64,000 nucleotides of DNA from Ruegeria discodermiae (GCF_030758345.1 NZ_JAVAMO010000007.1:1-64000), one strand, 5' to 3'. Positions 43,715 to 54,117 are shown, numbered from the stretch's first letter. Numbers and translations are program-made. The notes: generated by a model from the letters alone, not told the origin.

Positions 43715-44611
43715 TCACTCCGCCCGAAACTCAGCAGTCTCTCGTGTTAACCAGTTCCGGAAGCGCTTTATTTTCAATGCGTTGCGACGACTTTCAGGGT
43801 AGACTAGCCAATAGCCGCTACCGTCATCGCCAAGCAAGTCGAAGGGTTGCACCAGTACCCCGCTGTTTAGCTCATTCTGAAAAAATGCGGGTGTAAGCAT
43901 CGCGACGCCTTGACCGGCAATTGCCGCACCAGCCTCGATCACCTGCGGACCAAAGGTCTGAGGCGGCGTGGTTGGAGAAAACTCCTGTTCAGAGCCGGCT
44001 AGAGAAAACCAGTTTACCCACCAAGGGTCCCCCCGAGACAAGATGGGCAGCTTCATAAGATCTTCGGGTCTCTTTAGTCCACCAACCGTTTCCAAAAGTG
44101 ATGGTGCCAGCATCGGTGTAAATCGGGTTGGCATGAGCAATTCGCTCTGCAACCCATCCCATTTGCCGCGACCACCGCGGACGGCGACATCACAGTCACC
44201 CGTCGAAAAATCCATCAATGCCTCGCTGAGTTCCAGCCGGAGGACAATTTCAGGATTGGCGCTTTGAAATCCTGCAAGGCGCTGTGCGAGAAAATTGGTC
44301 GCGAATGTTGGAATAACGCTGATACTCAGCTTCTTCGATCCTGCACCCTGAGCATTGTCGAAAGCATCCGCGAGGATATCGAGGGATGCCGAGACGCGAT
44401 GATAGAATTTTTCGCCAACCGGGGTCAGCCCTACACCACGCGCGTGTCGCTCGAACAGCGATGCGCCAACGCGCTCCTCCAGGACTTTCACTTGATAACT
44501 GACCGCGGCTTGCGTCATCCCAAGCTCACTGGCTGCAGCCGTAAAGGACTTGTGGCGCGCGGCTGCTTCAAAAACCCGGATTGCGGGGAGAGGGGGTAGG
44601 TTTCTCGCCAT
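43715..44611 (-). CDS. LysR-type regulator, GcvA-like
   Basis: 298 residues. Helix-turn-helix LPAIRVFEAAARHKSFTAAA, LGMTQAAVSYQVKVLEERVG, and the substrate domain with DVAVRGGRGKWDGLQSELLM. It sits upstream of and in line with the RidA gene and may control it; otherwise the target is unknown. Confidence 0.9.
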   Translation of the reverse strand: MARNLPPLPAIRVFEAAARHKSFTAAASELGMTQAAVSYQVKVLEERVGASLFERHARGVGLTPVGEKFYHRVSASLDILADAFDNAQGAGSKKLSISVIPTFATNFLAQRLAGFQSANPEIVLRLELSEALMDFSTGDCDVAVRGGRGKWDGLQSELLMPTRFTPMLAPSLLETVGGLKRPEDLMKLPILSRGDPWWVNWFSLAGSEQEFSPTTPPQTFGPQVIEAGAAIAGQGVAMLTPAFFQNELNSGVLVQPFDLLGDDGSGYWLVYPESRRNALKIKRFRNWLTRETAEFRAE

Positions 44612-44732
44612 TAGGTATAAGTCAGTTTATTGTCTCGTGCAGAATTTGAATTTGTTCTGGGGCCGGAATTCCATGATGTCAACAGGAGCAGGCGCTCTGA
44701 GTTTGCGCATGACTTCAAGCCATGGAGTTCCT

Positions 44733-44933
44733 ATGTACAAGTTAATACGATCAATTTTCGCAAAACTGCGGGTCCGACAGGCGCCAAAACAGCAGGCCCG
44801 CGATGTCTATGCGGACAGTTGCTGCCTGTCTGAGCATATGAAGAACGATATAGGATGGTATAATGGATCGCCAAAATCTGACAGCCACCATGTAAGGGCG
44901 GTAGTTGTCCACGATGTCATGTTCCGTTTCTGA
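44733..44933 (+). CDS. Small DUF1127-like protein
   Basis: 66 residues from ATG 44733 with GGAG 6 bases before it. The basic N-terminus (MYKLIRSIFAKLRVRQAPKQ) and the LSEHMKNDIGW stretch resemble DUF1127 (YjiS-like) proteins, whose motif is L(S/D)xxxLxDIGL; some of these bind RNA. The C-terminal 25 residues are unlike the family. The stretch 44934-45403 has no other supported gene. Confidence 0.45.
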   Translation: MYKLIRSIFAKLRVRQAPKQQARDVYADSCCLSEHMKNDIGWYNGSPKSDSHHVRAVVVHDVMFRF

Positions 44934-45403
44934 TTTGCAGGCTCTTGATGACCCTTTCTTATGCCGCCGAGTTTGGTCGAGTAGAACCGGCAGATAAGTT
45001 TTTTGAAACGATCTGAGTTCAGCGATGAGCGCAGGCTTTGTGAATTAGGTCATCCCCATGCGACACTCTTCCGAAGGCTCAACGCCAGGGCCTAAAATGC
45101 ACATCGGACCAGGCGATTCCGGGATCTGTTCGAAACAGCGGCGATCCAATTTCACTGAGATAGACATTGCCATGGCGGCAAGCAATGGCGCTGAAGCTAT
45201 CCGTCTTGCGTGTGCTTCTAATCAAGAAAAGCCCTCCCTTCCAAGGGTTTCCTGCTCTCATAAACCTGACTGATGTCTTGGTCGCATATCTTGTTGGATG
45301 TGCCGCCGTCTCGTTGCGAAATGTGTACCCCCGACTGTTTAAGGGAAGGTCCGCCGTGGCAGGTGGATCAATGGCGCGATACTCTGTTGTGGGAGGCGAA
45401 AGG

Positions 45404-46318
45404 ATGAATTTGAATTGGGATGACATTCGCATCCTGCTTGCATTAGTCCGTTCTGGTTCGTTAACACGCGCGTCGCAGTTTCTTGAAATTGACCAGACAA
45501 CGGTCGGGCGCAGACTTTCGTCGTTGGAGCGCGCGCTAGGAGCGACCCTCTTCCTGAGATCAAAATCAGGTTTGATACCGACCGAGACCGGCGAGAAGAT
45601 CATTGCGGACGCTCTGGAGATCGAGCGAAGGGCGGATCGAATCGTTCACGCTGCATCTGAACAGGACGATGAGCCGATCGGGGAAATTTGTATTCTGGGC
45701 GAGCATTGGATTTTGCAGCATCTTGCGGCACATTTTCTTCCCTCGCTCATGTCGGCGCACCCCAAACTAACCATACGACTGATCTCCCAACCCGAAGGTA
45801 TTGCGTCCAGAACGGCGGCAACCGTTTCCCTCTGGTTTGAGAACCCTCCACAGCTGGGCGAATTTGCCATTAAGCTTGTCGATGTACCCTTCGCACTCTT
45901 TGCCAAGAAGGCAAGCAACTGTAATGAAACGGGTTGGGTTGCGGTACGCAATACTCATGCGTCGCGCAGGGCGACGCTGACGCTGACCGATAAATTGAGG
46001 AAGCGCGACGAACCAATGCGTGTTCTTGCAGATGATCCGAAGTTAATTGAAGCCTGCATCAACCGCGGTCTGGGCAAGGGGTTGCTTCCCGTGTGTCTGG
46101 CACGGCAAAACCGTGATTTGGAAAGGGTCGGTGGGTCGGAGGCCGAGGTGTCGCGTCGACTACATCTTCACGCGCATCCTGACACTGTTCAATCGCACCG
46201 CGTTCAAACGATAATAAGACGCTTACGTGAGGAGGCGGCTGCCATCTTTTCGGCTGAACCAAGTGTCAGCCAGCATCAGTCACGACCGCGGAAACTGAGC
46301 CACGGCACCCGTGTTTAG
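45404..46318 (+). CDS. LysR-type regulator
   Basis: 304 residues from ATG 45404 with GGAGG 8 bases before; the longer frame from 45167 is not supported. Helix-turn-helix NLNWDDIRILLALVRSGSLT, IDQTTVGRRLSSLERALGAT. The substrate domain is compact and ends in an unusual basic tail (HQSRPRKLSHGTRV). The 3' end overlaps the convergent globin gene by 39 bases. The target is unknown. Confidence 0.85.
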   Translation: MNLNWDDIRILLALVRSGSLTRASQFLEIDQTTVGRRLSSLERALGATLFLRSKSGLIPTETGEKIIADALEIERRADRIVHAASEQDDEPIGEICILGEHWILQHLAAHFLPSLMSAHPKLTIRLISQPEGIASRTAATVSLWFENPPQLGEFAIKLVDVPFALFAKKASNCNETGWVAVRNTHASRRATLTLTDKLRKRDEPMRVLADDPKLIEACINRGLGKGLLPVCLARQNRDLERVGGSEAEVSRRLHLHAHPDTVQSHRVQTIIRRLREEAAAIFSAEPSVSQHQSRPRKLSHGTRV

Positions 46319-46756
46319 ATCAAGTCGAGCATTAGCATCTGACTTCGGATATGCCGCTTCGATCATGACCGTAGCCAAGCCGTCATAGGCCTGGGCCCAG
46401 GCCCGAAGAGCTCTGCCTTCATCAGAGCCATCCAACAAGGTTTCGAGCATTTCTATAAGCGCTTGCCGAACAAGCTCATAATGCTCCCGTTTGACGCCAT
46501 AGGCCAGATGCCTCAAGGCGAGATCGCTTACCACCGGCGTAAGCTCTTGCGTATTCTGAAGCTGAGATATCACCAACCCCAACGTACTCATGAGCTTGGT
46601 CGCCTGCACGGACATATCCTCCAGGAACATATCCTTGGTCTCAGGCGCGATCTCGAACAATCTCTCATAGAAAACCGCGCCTGCCCGGTCGAGGTCTGCA
46701 GACATTTGAATGAATGATGTCCGAATGGCGTCGATGTCGTCGCTGGAAAGCTGCAT
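46280..46756 (-). CDS. Single-domain globin (flavohaemoglobin/Vgb type)
   Basis: 158 residues. AGAVFYERLFEIAPETKDMF carries the B10 tyrosine region, and AYGVKREHYELVRQALIEML carries the proximal haem-binding histidine (REHY), as in flavohaemoglobins and Vitreoscilla haemoglobin. The FAD/NAD reductase half of flavohaemoglobin is absent. Possible roles are oxygen or nitric-oxide handling or sensing. Convergent overlap with the LysR gene. Confidence 0.82.
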   Translation of the reverse strand: MQLSSDDIDAIRTSFIQMSADLDRAGAVFYERLFEIAPETKDMFLEDMSVQATKLMSTLGLVISQLQNTQELTPVVSDLALRHLAYGVKREHYELVRQALIEMLETLLDGSDEGRALRAWAQAYDGLATVMIEAAYPKSDANARLDLNTGAVAQFPRS

Positions 46757-47072
46757 TGAATTCCCCTTTGAGCCCTGTTTTGCACCAGTTTTCCGGGCCA
46801 GGGAATTCGTAGAACTGCAGCATCAGTCAGGCGAAAATGCCTTGAGCATACAGCGCATGGCCTAGCATTTATGCGCCTTCCCGCACCTAGGAATCGATGA
46901 AATCCACCGAGAATAATAGCGTAAGGCGCGGTCAGGCATCTACGCAGGTTATGACTGCACAGGTTCGGGTTCTTTGCCAGGAAGGACGCAGCTATCTCAA
47001 TCACACAATGAAGTTCGACGCCGCTTATCTCGGGTGGCGCTGCGGGCGGGATGTAACGATTGGAGATTAACG

Positions 47073-47972
47073 ATGGCCCTACGAAGATTTACGCAGAGAC
47101 TTGGCGAAACCTCAAATGCGATAGAGATGCTTTACGCAGGCCAAACGAGAAAAGGCGATGATAATGATGTCGATATTTCCGACATCCTGATCTGGAATAT
47201 TGATGGAGGAAGCGTTGCTGAAGCCAGTGCCACGACTGGCGGCTTGCCTGACATCATGGTGCGCGATGATGATGATGACAGTGCGCCAACCGACGATAGT
47301 GACGATCTGCCCGATATGATTATCTGGGATATTGATGGTGGTAACTTGGTAGACCATCGCAACAGCGACAACGCGGATCAGTTCGTGTTTGAAAAAAACG
47401 ATGACGAAGTCCTTCCAGATCAAAATCAGGAAATCGTTGGAACTATCGGGAACGATCTTTTGGTGGGTACGGACGCTTCCGAACTTGTCAGAGGGTATCA
47501 AGGGGACGACATACTTAGCGGTATGGGCGGTAACGACGAAATCCTCGCTGGAACTGGAAATGATACGATCTTTGGCGGGGAAGGGAATGACCGGATGTAT
47601 GGTATGGCAGGTGACGACGTAGTTTATGGTGGCAGCGGTGACGACCTCTTGCGTGCGGGTATCGGGAACGACGAACTCGCCGGTGGGGATGGCGCAGACC
47701 AATTTGCCTTCTTAGGAAACATTAGCGGGTTGCTTGGCCTTGCAACCATCAAAGACTTCGAAATTGGCCTCGACAGTTTCATATTCAATGAGGCATTTCT
47801 TAATGTCGCCCCCGGAGAAACCCTGCATCAGAATGTGATCGCCCTAGAAGGGAATGGAGGTACCGAGCTGTGGGCTGACGTCGCCGATATAGGATTGACT
47901 CAAATCGCATTTGTCGAAGACCTGACGATGCAGCAACTTCAGATCGAATTCGATAGCTCACTTTTGCTGTAA
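47073..47972 (+). CDS. Short RTX-type repeat protein, 299 residues
   Basis: Starts at ATG 47073 behind GGAG. Residues 25-120 are acidic and hold three related decamers (DILIWNIDGG, DIMVRDDDDD, DMIIWDIDGG). About six RTX nonapeptides follow (GTIGNDLLVG … GGSGDDLLRAGIGNDELAGG, residues 145-225). The end is a typical type I-secreted cap (IKDFEIGLDSFIFNEAF, QIEFDSSLLL). No enzyme domain. It lies 243 bases before a PG_binding_1 protein gene on the same strand. Confidence 0.85.
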   Translation: MALRRFTQRLGETSNAIEMLYAGQTRKGDDNDVDISDILIWNIDGGSVAEASATTGGLPDIMVRDDDDDSAPTDDSDDLPDMIIWDIDGGNLVDHRNSDNADQFVFEKNDDEVLPDQNQEIVGTIGNDLLVGTDASELVRGYQGDDILSGMGGNDEILAGTGNDTIFGGEGNDRMYGMAGDDVVYGGSGDDLLRAGIGNDELAGGDGADQFAFLGNISGLLGLATIKDFEIGLDSFIFNEAFLNVAPGETLHQNVIALEGNGGTELWADVADIGLTQIAFVEDLTMQQLQIEFDSSLLL

Positions 47973-48047
47973 CCACGACACACTGCGTCGAGGCCTGTAC
48001 TATTGCACGCCCTTGACGTTTTCATCTTGGTATTTGTGCTGGCCCTA

Positions 48048-48063
48048 ATGGTTCCCGAACCAT
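48048..48063 (+). promoter_or_regulatory. 16-bp dyad upstream of a PG_binding_1 gene
   Basis: ATGGTTC-CC-GAACCAT, a perfect 7-2-7 dyad, lies 152 bases upstream of the gene start at 48216 and 75 bases after the RTX stop. It may be an operator or part of a terminator; no T-run follows. Confidence 0.35.
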
Positions 48064-48215
48064 GCGAGTCGGTGCGGCACCAAAACAGCAAAACCAGCTT
48101 GTCAGACTGCACTTAACCGACATTTCGAGGTTTGCTTGGCAACGCTTCAAGACTTCGCAAGTGCCCCTGAAAAACTGGTCGATTGTGCAAGTAACATTGC
48201 AAGGAATCAATTCAA

Positions 48216-48896
48216 ATGGCAGCATTAAAAAAAGGTGCGAAGGGTAAAGAAGTCGAAACCCTTCAGAAACGTCTCAACACGTTGGGCGCAAAACCGCCCC
48301 TTGTTCCCGACAGCGACTTCGGCCCTAAGACACACAAGGCACTTGTGGCTTTTCAGAAGAAATCAAAACTAAGATCTACAAACGGTGTTGTCGACAAACA
48401 TACATCCGCTGCGCTGAAAATTGGTGGGCCATTGCCCACGATGAACGTTAAACCAGCAGGTCCCGCGACGCAGAATCTAAAGGACTTTCGAAAGCACAAT
48501 CTGCTGCTACAGGGTCATATGACCGCCTTAAAGGGGGCGTCGGTGAACCTCACCGATATCCTTGATAAGAGATTGCCGGGTGTTGAAAAGATGACGGCTG
48601 CGAATGGACCGCTATGGGAAAAGGTGTTCAAAAAAACCACCGATCTTGTCGGCAAGCAGAAGAAATTCGATGCAATTCTCTTGTCCGATCCCGTGCAGGC
48701 CCGGAAAATTTCGTCGGAATGCGATACCCTGTTGAAAGATATGCTGGCGATCTTTGACAAAATGGACGCAAACATCATGAGCGTCTATACCACTCTGGAC
48801 AAGATGATGGCGGACCTCAACAAAGGTGTTGCGACTGTTCAGAAGATGATGTCCGAACTAAAGGCGCATACAAAGAGGAACAAGAAGTTCTTTTAG
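48216..48896 (+). CDS. PG_binding_1 protein with charged helical C-terminus, 226 residues
   Basis: Residues 1-70 are a peptidoglycan-binding type 1 domain at the very N-terminus (LKKGAKGKEVETLQKRLNTL, FGPKTHKALVAFQKK). There is no signal peptide before it. Residues 85-226 are a long lysine-rich, heptad-like helical region (DTLLKDMLAIFDKMDANIMS, TTLDKMMADLNKGVATVQKM) ending KRNKKFF. Same architecture as 57443-58471. A cell-wall domain on a protein without Sec export suggests another delivery route or a cytoplasmic scaffold. It follows an RTX gene. Ends in a 4-base convergent overlap. Confidence 0.7.
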   Translation: MAALKKGAKGKEVETLQKRLNTLGAKPPLVPDSDFGPKTHKALVAFQKKSKLRSTNGVVDKHTSAALKIGGPLPTMNVKPAGPATQNLKDFRKHNLLLQGHMTALKGASVNLTDILDKRLPGVEKMTAANGPLWEKVFKKTTDLVGKQKKFDAILLSDPVQARKISSECDTLLKDMLAIFDKMDANIMSVYTTLDKMMADLNKGVATVQKMMSELKAHTKRNKKFF

Positions 48897-49666
48897 GGGT
48901 TCCGTCGCAAACTTTTTCTCCACCTGAACCGGCGACAAGCCAAGATCAGTGTCGCGATCAAGACCATAATAACAGCGACGCTCTGCGGATCGAAATGGGA
49001 TCCCATGACAGGGAACGCCATCCAGCTCAGATTGCTCATGGCGTGGAACAGCGAGGTTGCAAACACACTCTGGCCGCCGTGGACGAAAAGCCAAAGGATG
49101 ATGATTCTGCGGGAGATCGTGCCGCCGGACCACCATGCGATCCATTCCCACTTGCGCCCTGCCTGTAACAGGGGAATGACGTGCCACAAGACGGTTGCGA
49201 CACCAAGAATCGCACCAGCAGTAAGCAAGCCATGCGAGACATAAAGCGCGCGCGCGGCGTAGCCCGTCCAACCGAGTTCCTCGACCGTCGCCGCAAACAG
49301 AAACAGTGCAAACAAGCCTAGTAGTTGGCCCGGATCCAACTGAGGGGCTGGCAGGTCATGCCCTGTTGCGAGAAGCCAGGCGCCAGATAGGACCATCACC
49401 AATGGCATTGTAACAACTACGACAACCCATGCCCAAAGCCGCATCGCCGCGGCGTCAACGGACCTTCTCCAGAATCGTCTGAGCGCCTGAACTCCGCCGA
49501 TACGCAGAACCAGAATGGAGGCTGCCGTGGCTGGAGCAACCACCATAAGCGCGCTTAGCGGAAGCGCAGGTAACAGCCGCATATCGGTCAGTGTGCCAAG
49601 TGCCCAAAAAGGAAGGCTCACGACGCCGGTTAGGGCGAAGAACACAAAGGGGCTTGCGGGTGTCAT
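48893..49666 (-). CDS. CPBP-family (CAAX-like) membrane protease homologue
   Basis: 257 residues, about seven to eight membrane helices. Motif 1 is VEELGWTGYAARAL (EExxW, with Thr in place of the usual Arg). The motif 2 histidine is in ATVLWHVIPLL and motif 3 is FHAMSNLSWM. Relatives cleave prenylated proteins in eukaryotes; in bacteria many serve in bacteriocin immunity or stress signalling. Last of a minus-strand run peroxiredoxin-rhodanese-GNAT-CPBP. Confidence 0.8.
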   Translation of the reverse strand: MTPASPFVFFALTGVVSLPFWALGTLTDMRLLPALPLSALMVVAPATAASILVLRIGGVQALRRFWRRSVDAAAMRLWAWVVVVVTMPLVMVLSGAWLLATGHDLPAPQLDPGQLLGLFALFLFAATVEELGWTGYAARALYVSHGLLTAGAILGVATVLWHVIPLLQAGRKWEWIAWWSGGTISRRIIILWLFVHGGQSVFATSLFHAMSNLSWMAFPVMGSHFDPQSVAVIMVLIATLILACRRFRWRKSLRRNP

Positions 49667-49673
49667 CGCGGGC

Positions 49674-50213
49674 TTAATCTGCCGCCAGCTGCTTCAACGG
49701 GAGCACGTAGAGTATTAACTCATGGGCGACGCCCTGGGACCTGCCGATCTTTTGGAAGCCACAAGATCGAAGCAAACGGTGCGACGCTTTATTTGGCACA
49801 TCAACGGATGCAACCAGCTTGGAAAGGCAAAGGGTATCGCGAGCATGGTCGATCACGGCGGCCAAGGCGCGGAGGGCCAACCCTTGCCGCCAAAATCGGG
49901 GACCAAGCGCAATGGTTGGCTCAATGCCACCCGCCATCTCTGGAATATCTTCAAGAGCGCCGGTCACTGGCATCAGGCTGGCAATGCCCGTGATATCCTT
50001 CGCGTCTGTTTCAATCACCCACAGTCCCAGACCTTCTGCGTCGCGACGGTTGCTGTCTGCAAGGAATGCCGCGATTTCGGGTGTCGTCAGAATCTTGTCA
50101 TCACAGAGAAACCGCCGCACCTCGGGCGTCGTCAGGAGGGCCAGTAACTTCCCAGCATCCGTCTTTGTCACCGGACGTAGGCAGTTTGATCCAAATGGCA
50201 ATACTGTCTTCAT
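49674..50213 (-). CDS. GNAT-family acetyltransferase, RimJ-like
   Basis: 179 residues. LRPVTKTDAGKLLALLTTPE at the start, GLWVIETDAKDITGIASLMP in the middle and GPRFWRQGLALRALAAVIDH as the acetyl-CoA site are typical of Acetyltransf_3 proteins, followed by VPNKASHRLLRSCGFQKIGR. The substrate is unknown. It lies between the rhodanese and CPBP genes with short gaps. Confidence 0.87.
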   Translation of the reverse strand: MKTVLPFGSNCLRPVTKTDAGKLLALLTTPEVRRFLCDDKILTTPEIAAFLADSNRRDAEGLGLWVIETDAKDITGIASLMPVTGALEDIPEMAGGIEPTIALGPRFWRQGLALRALAAVIDHARDTLCLSKLVASVDVPNKASHRLLRSCGFQKIGRSQGVAHELILYVLPLKQLAAD

Positions 50214-50278
50214 CGCGCATACTCCTCCGCCGTGAGTTTGTCCGTGGTACGCGCCCTATGGAATGGGCGCGCACTTTA

Positions 50279-51190
50279 TCAGGATGTGGCTTTCGGCAAG
50301 GAGGGATCGCTGCCCCACTCCGCCCAGGATCGATGGTACACCCGTACTCGTGGGACCCCCAAAAGACGCAGCGCAACGTAGCTGTGGGCCGAAGCGAGGC
50401 CATTCTGGCAATGCATGATCACATTGCTCTCAGGCGCAATATTGTGGCGTTCGAAATGCGCCGTCAGCGCATCGGCGGGCAGGAACTTTCCGTCCTCGTC
50501 GAGGTTATGCGCCCAAGGCACATTCAGAGCCCAAGGGATATGACCCTCATCAAACATGTGTGTCGGACGGACATCGATAAGTATCGCATCCGATGCACCG
50601 CGATGCTCCAAAATATCTTCGGCCGTTGCATGGCGCCGGGGGCTCGGTGCGGCCTGGAAAATGGCGGTTTGCGGTTTCGTGGCTTTCGTCAAATTTATCC
50701 CGCCAGCGGCCTGCCACGCCGTCCACCCACCATTCAGAATGGAGACATTCCGATGTCCGAGATATTCAAGCAGCCAAAACATACGAGCTGCGTGAAACCC
50801 ACCACGATCATCGTAGAAGACAACGATGCTGTCCGCATCTATGCCAAGGTTGCCAATGATGGCTTCGATCTCTTGGATTGATCGAAGGGATCCGTCGATC
50901 GGACTGTGGGGCGCGACGACAGCGTTTGGATCCAGATGAACGGCTCCGGAGATGTGACCAGCCTCATAGGCGTCACGGGCGCGAACGTCGACCACGACCA
51001 GACTGATACCGCCAGGCGAAGAAGTACTGTGGGCGACCGGCGAGATTGCTGCGATCAAGTCCGCAGCCTCAATGAGCAGGTCGGGGTTGGCATACTGCGT
51101 CGCCTGCGCAAATCCAAGCTGCGGCAGAGCAAATACAGCCAGACCGGCCGACAAGACACCGAACGAACGGCGGGTAAGATTGGTATTCAT
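50279..51190 (-). CDS. Exported tandem-rhodanese sulfurtransferase
   Basis: 303 residues with a Tat-type signal (TRRSFGVLSAGLAVFALPQL). Two rhodanese domains follow: LVVVDVRARDAYEAGHISGA and AILIDVRPTHMFDEGHIPWA open the halves. The active-site loop of the second is MHCQNGLASAHSY, so the cysteine is present, but the loop differs from the CRKGVT or CGSGVT of the best-known enzymes. Probably a periplasmic thiosulfate/3-mercaptopyruvate-type sulfurtransferase. Starts 22 bases after the peroxiredoxin stop, so they are cotranscribed. Confidence 0.88.
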   Translation of the reverse strand: MNTNLTRRSFGVLSAGLAVFALPQLGFAQATQYANPDLLIEAADLIAAISPVAHSTSSPGGISLVVVDVRARDAYEAGHISGAVHLDPNAVVAPHSPIDGSLRSIQEIEAIIGNLGIDADSIVVFYDDRGGFHAARMFWLLEYLGHRNVSILNGGWTAWQAAGGINLTKATKPQTAIFQAAPSPRRHATAEDILEHRGASDAILIDVRPTHMFDEGHIPWALNVPWAHNLDEDGKFLPADALTAHFERHNIAPESNVIMHCQNGLASAHSYVALRLLGVPRVRVYHRSWAEWGSDPSLPKATS

Positions 51191-51212
51191 CCTAATCTCC
51201 TTGGATATCTAT

Positions 51213-51872
<660 letters not shown>

Positions 51873-52026
51873 AATAGCTCCTTCATTGGCATTGGACGAT
51901 ACGGCCCGTACGGCCCGCGTCGCCTGGGGCTTAACCCGGCGAGCCATTCAACTCCTGAAAGAAAGCTGAAAGAAACCTGAAGGCTCGATTGCGCTATTGA
52001 AATGATAACGCTTGGTCGAAAGTAGC

Positions 52027-53226
52027 TCAGACAGCCATAAGCTCTTTGTCGAGATCCCTGAATGCCGGGGCCGCGGTCACGCGGCGAAAACTAGTCTCTT
52101 GACCAAGGATGCAAGCATGCCGCCAGCCGCGAAGACCAAGAAAGCGAAGACGTTCTATCGCCGAAGACACATCCCCAATCTCCGCGAAGGCAAGAGCGCG
52201 GTTGTACTCTAGCGGAGAGTCATGATGCGTCACGCTCTCGATGCCGGATAGCGCGGCACGATGGTCACCGAGTATCGCGAGAAGAGGGCCGAGCGTGTAG
52301 AGCGCTCTCATGGAATGGGGATTAAGGGACAACTCCGACTGAACCTTCCGCAAGGCACGCTCGGCATGCAGGCGCGATCGGTAAGCGTCGGTTCGGACAA
52401 AAATACGCGCGGCGAGAAAATCGGGTTCAAACTGGTCTGGAGCAAGCGTCGCAGCACGAATGGCTAGTGCAGCGGCGGCCCGACTGTTTCCCATCGTGTA
52501 AGCAAGTTTTGCCGCGTCCAGATGAACGTCTGCGTCTTCGCGCCCAAATGCCAATGCGGTTTCTAACGAGCTTAAACCCGGCTCGACCCACCCAATGGCA
52601 ATTCGGGCGGAAGCGTCTGCCAGATAACCTCTGGCACTCGTGGGGTCGAGCCGGATCGCAGCACCAGCTTCCTCAAGCGTCCGATCCAAAAGCATGGCCC
52701 CTTCAGACCAGTAGATATGTCGTTTCAATAGCGCTTCTGCATGGAGAGCGCGTATTTCTGCATTTCCGGGGGCCATTGCTGCTGCCTGGGCCGAAAGATC
52801 GAAGTATGATCTAAAGTCGCCCTCTCCACCGCGTGCAAAGCATTCTTGCGCTTCGAGACTTAGAGTGTATGCATCCAACGATAAGATGGGGCCATCCCGA
52901 CGCTGGTGAGACATTCCTTTGTGGTCTGAGGTTTGTTCAAACGGCACGTTTAGGCGGTAACCGCCGCGCGCAACGGTTGCGATCAGATTGCGGTTCTTCA
53001 GCACGCGACGCAGTTCCGAGACAACCTGTGTCAGGCTTTCATCACTGACGATTACATGCGGCCAAACCCGGTCCAGCAGCTTGCTGCGCTCTACAACCTT
53101 CCCGTCAGCGTCGACAAGAACCTGCAATAGCCTTATCGCACGCGGCGAAAGCTGCTCTGAATGGTTGTCTCTAAGTGCGGTCCTGGCGGCCAGATCAATC
53201 AGCCAGCCATCGATAGAAAGTTTCAT
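52027..53226 (-). CDS. Winged-helix/TPR one-component regulator, paralogue 3
   Basis: 399 residues from ATG 53226. The winged helix is at 1-100 (LSPRAIRLLQVLVDADGKVV, SDESLTQVVSELRRVLKNRN, VARGGYRLNVPF). Unlike the other three paralogues, it lacks the middle 'IAVLPF' region and passes straight to TPR-like repeats (IRLDPTSARGYLADASARIA). No membrane segment. It points towards the peroxiredoxin operon on the same strand. The gap 51873-52026 may hold that operon's promoter. Confidence 0.82.
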   Translation of the reverse strand: MKLSIDGWLIDLAARTALRDNHSEQLSPRAIRLLQVLVDADGKVVERSKLLDRVWPHVIVSDESLTQVVSELRRVLKNRNLIATVARGGYRLNVPFEQTSDHKGMSHQRRDGPILSLDAYTLSLEAQECFARGGEGDFRSYFDLSAQAAAMAPGNAEIRALHAEALLKRHIYWSEGAMLLDRTLEEAGAAIRLDPTSARGYLADASARIAIGWVEPGLSSLETALAFGREDADVHLDAAKLAYTMGNSRAAAALAIRAATLAPDQFEPDFLAARIFVRTDAYRSRLHAERALRKVQSELSLNPHSMRALYTLGPLLAILGDHRAALSGIESVTHHDSPLEYNRALAFAEIGDVSSAIERLRFLGLRGWRHACILGQETSFRRVTAAPAFRDLDKELMAV

Positions 53227-53334
53227 GAAAACACCGAATGATAACGTCACTAACGAAAAGCCTACATGCTAGCCGCGGATTGCAGGTTGGAAAACCGTTC
53301 TGCGCATACAAACACATAGAAGTGATTTGAAGCG

Positions 53335-54102
53335 CTATTGGATCTGACCGGATAGGGACCGAAACGCGCAGATCACAAAGTTTGCGGTGCCCTCCCCGTG
53401 TTTATCAAATGTGTCGCGAAACCGTGCATCGCCGTCATACATATCCGCCAGCGCTCCCAAGTGGCTTGCATCGCACGGATAGAACCAGCGATCGATCAGG
53501 TCGGCATACGCCCTCGCAAGCTTCGACGCTTCGACACCCTTTGTTGAGGCGTTTGCTCGGGCAAGTTCAGCAAAGCCTTTGCAAAGCGCGTTGTGCTCCT
53601 TGTGATATTGCGCCCAATTCGCCTCGGTGTAGTTGGCGCTGCGCTTTGCCGATGTTGTCCAGGCCTCAGTTTCGCCCCAGCGTGTCTTGGCTTCATCTTC
53701 GAACTGAGACGGGTCGAACCCGCCGAAGAGCGTTGTCATATCCAAATTCTTTCGCGTTTTGCGGTCGATCAGAGCCAGCGCTTCATCAATGCCGCGGATC
53801 AATGCCTCGTTTTGGGCGATCTGATCGGTGACAGCCTGTCTTTGCGCGAGAAGAGCCGCCCTGCGGTCAAACGACGGGTCGTCTATAAGTCTTGCGATCT
53901 CGTCCAATGCAAGGCCAAGCGTGCGATATGTCAGGATCTGCTGAAGCCTGAGCACGCTGTCCCTGTCATACTGCCTGCGACCCGACGCACCGCGTAGTTT
54001 CGGCTTGAGCAATCCGATCTCGTCGTAGTGATGCAAGGTGCGCACCGTGACACCGCTTCGTTCAGCGAGCTGCCCAACTGTGAAGAGTTTGATTCGTGAC
54101 AT
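53335..54102 (-). CDS. MerR-family regulator with TipAS domain
   Basis: 255 residues. The MerR winged helix spans 5-75 (FTVGQLAERSGVTVRTLHHY, DEIGLLKPKLRGASGRRQYD), followed by a coiled coil and a C-terminal TipAS domain near 130-250 (ANWAQYHKEHNALCKGFAEL, WFYPCDASHLGALADMY). TipAS domains bind thiopeptide-like or other ligands. It probably activates its own promoter through the dyad just upstream. Confidence 0.92.
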   Translation of the reverse strand: MSRIKLFTVGQLAERSGVTVRTLHHYDEIGLLKPKLRGASGRRQYDRDSVLRLQQILTYRTLGLALDEIARLIDDPSFDRRAALLAQRQAVTDQIAQNEALIRGIDEALALIDRKTRKNLDMTTLFGGFDPSQFEDEAKTRWGETEAWTTSAKRSANYTEANWAQYHKEHNALCKGFAELARANASTKGVEASKLARAYADLIDRWFYPCDASHLGALADMYDGDARFRDTFDKHGEGTANFVICAFRSLSGQIQ

Positions 54103-54117
54103 GGTTTAATCGATACG

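Noticed and set aside
45079-45603. 174-residue minus-strand frame upstream of and inside a LysR gene
   Set aside because: The first half is antisense to the helix-turn-helix; the rest lacks a start and recognisable features.
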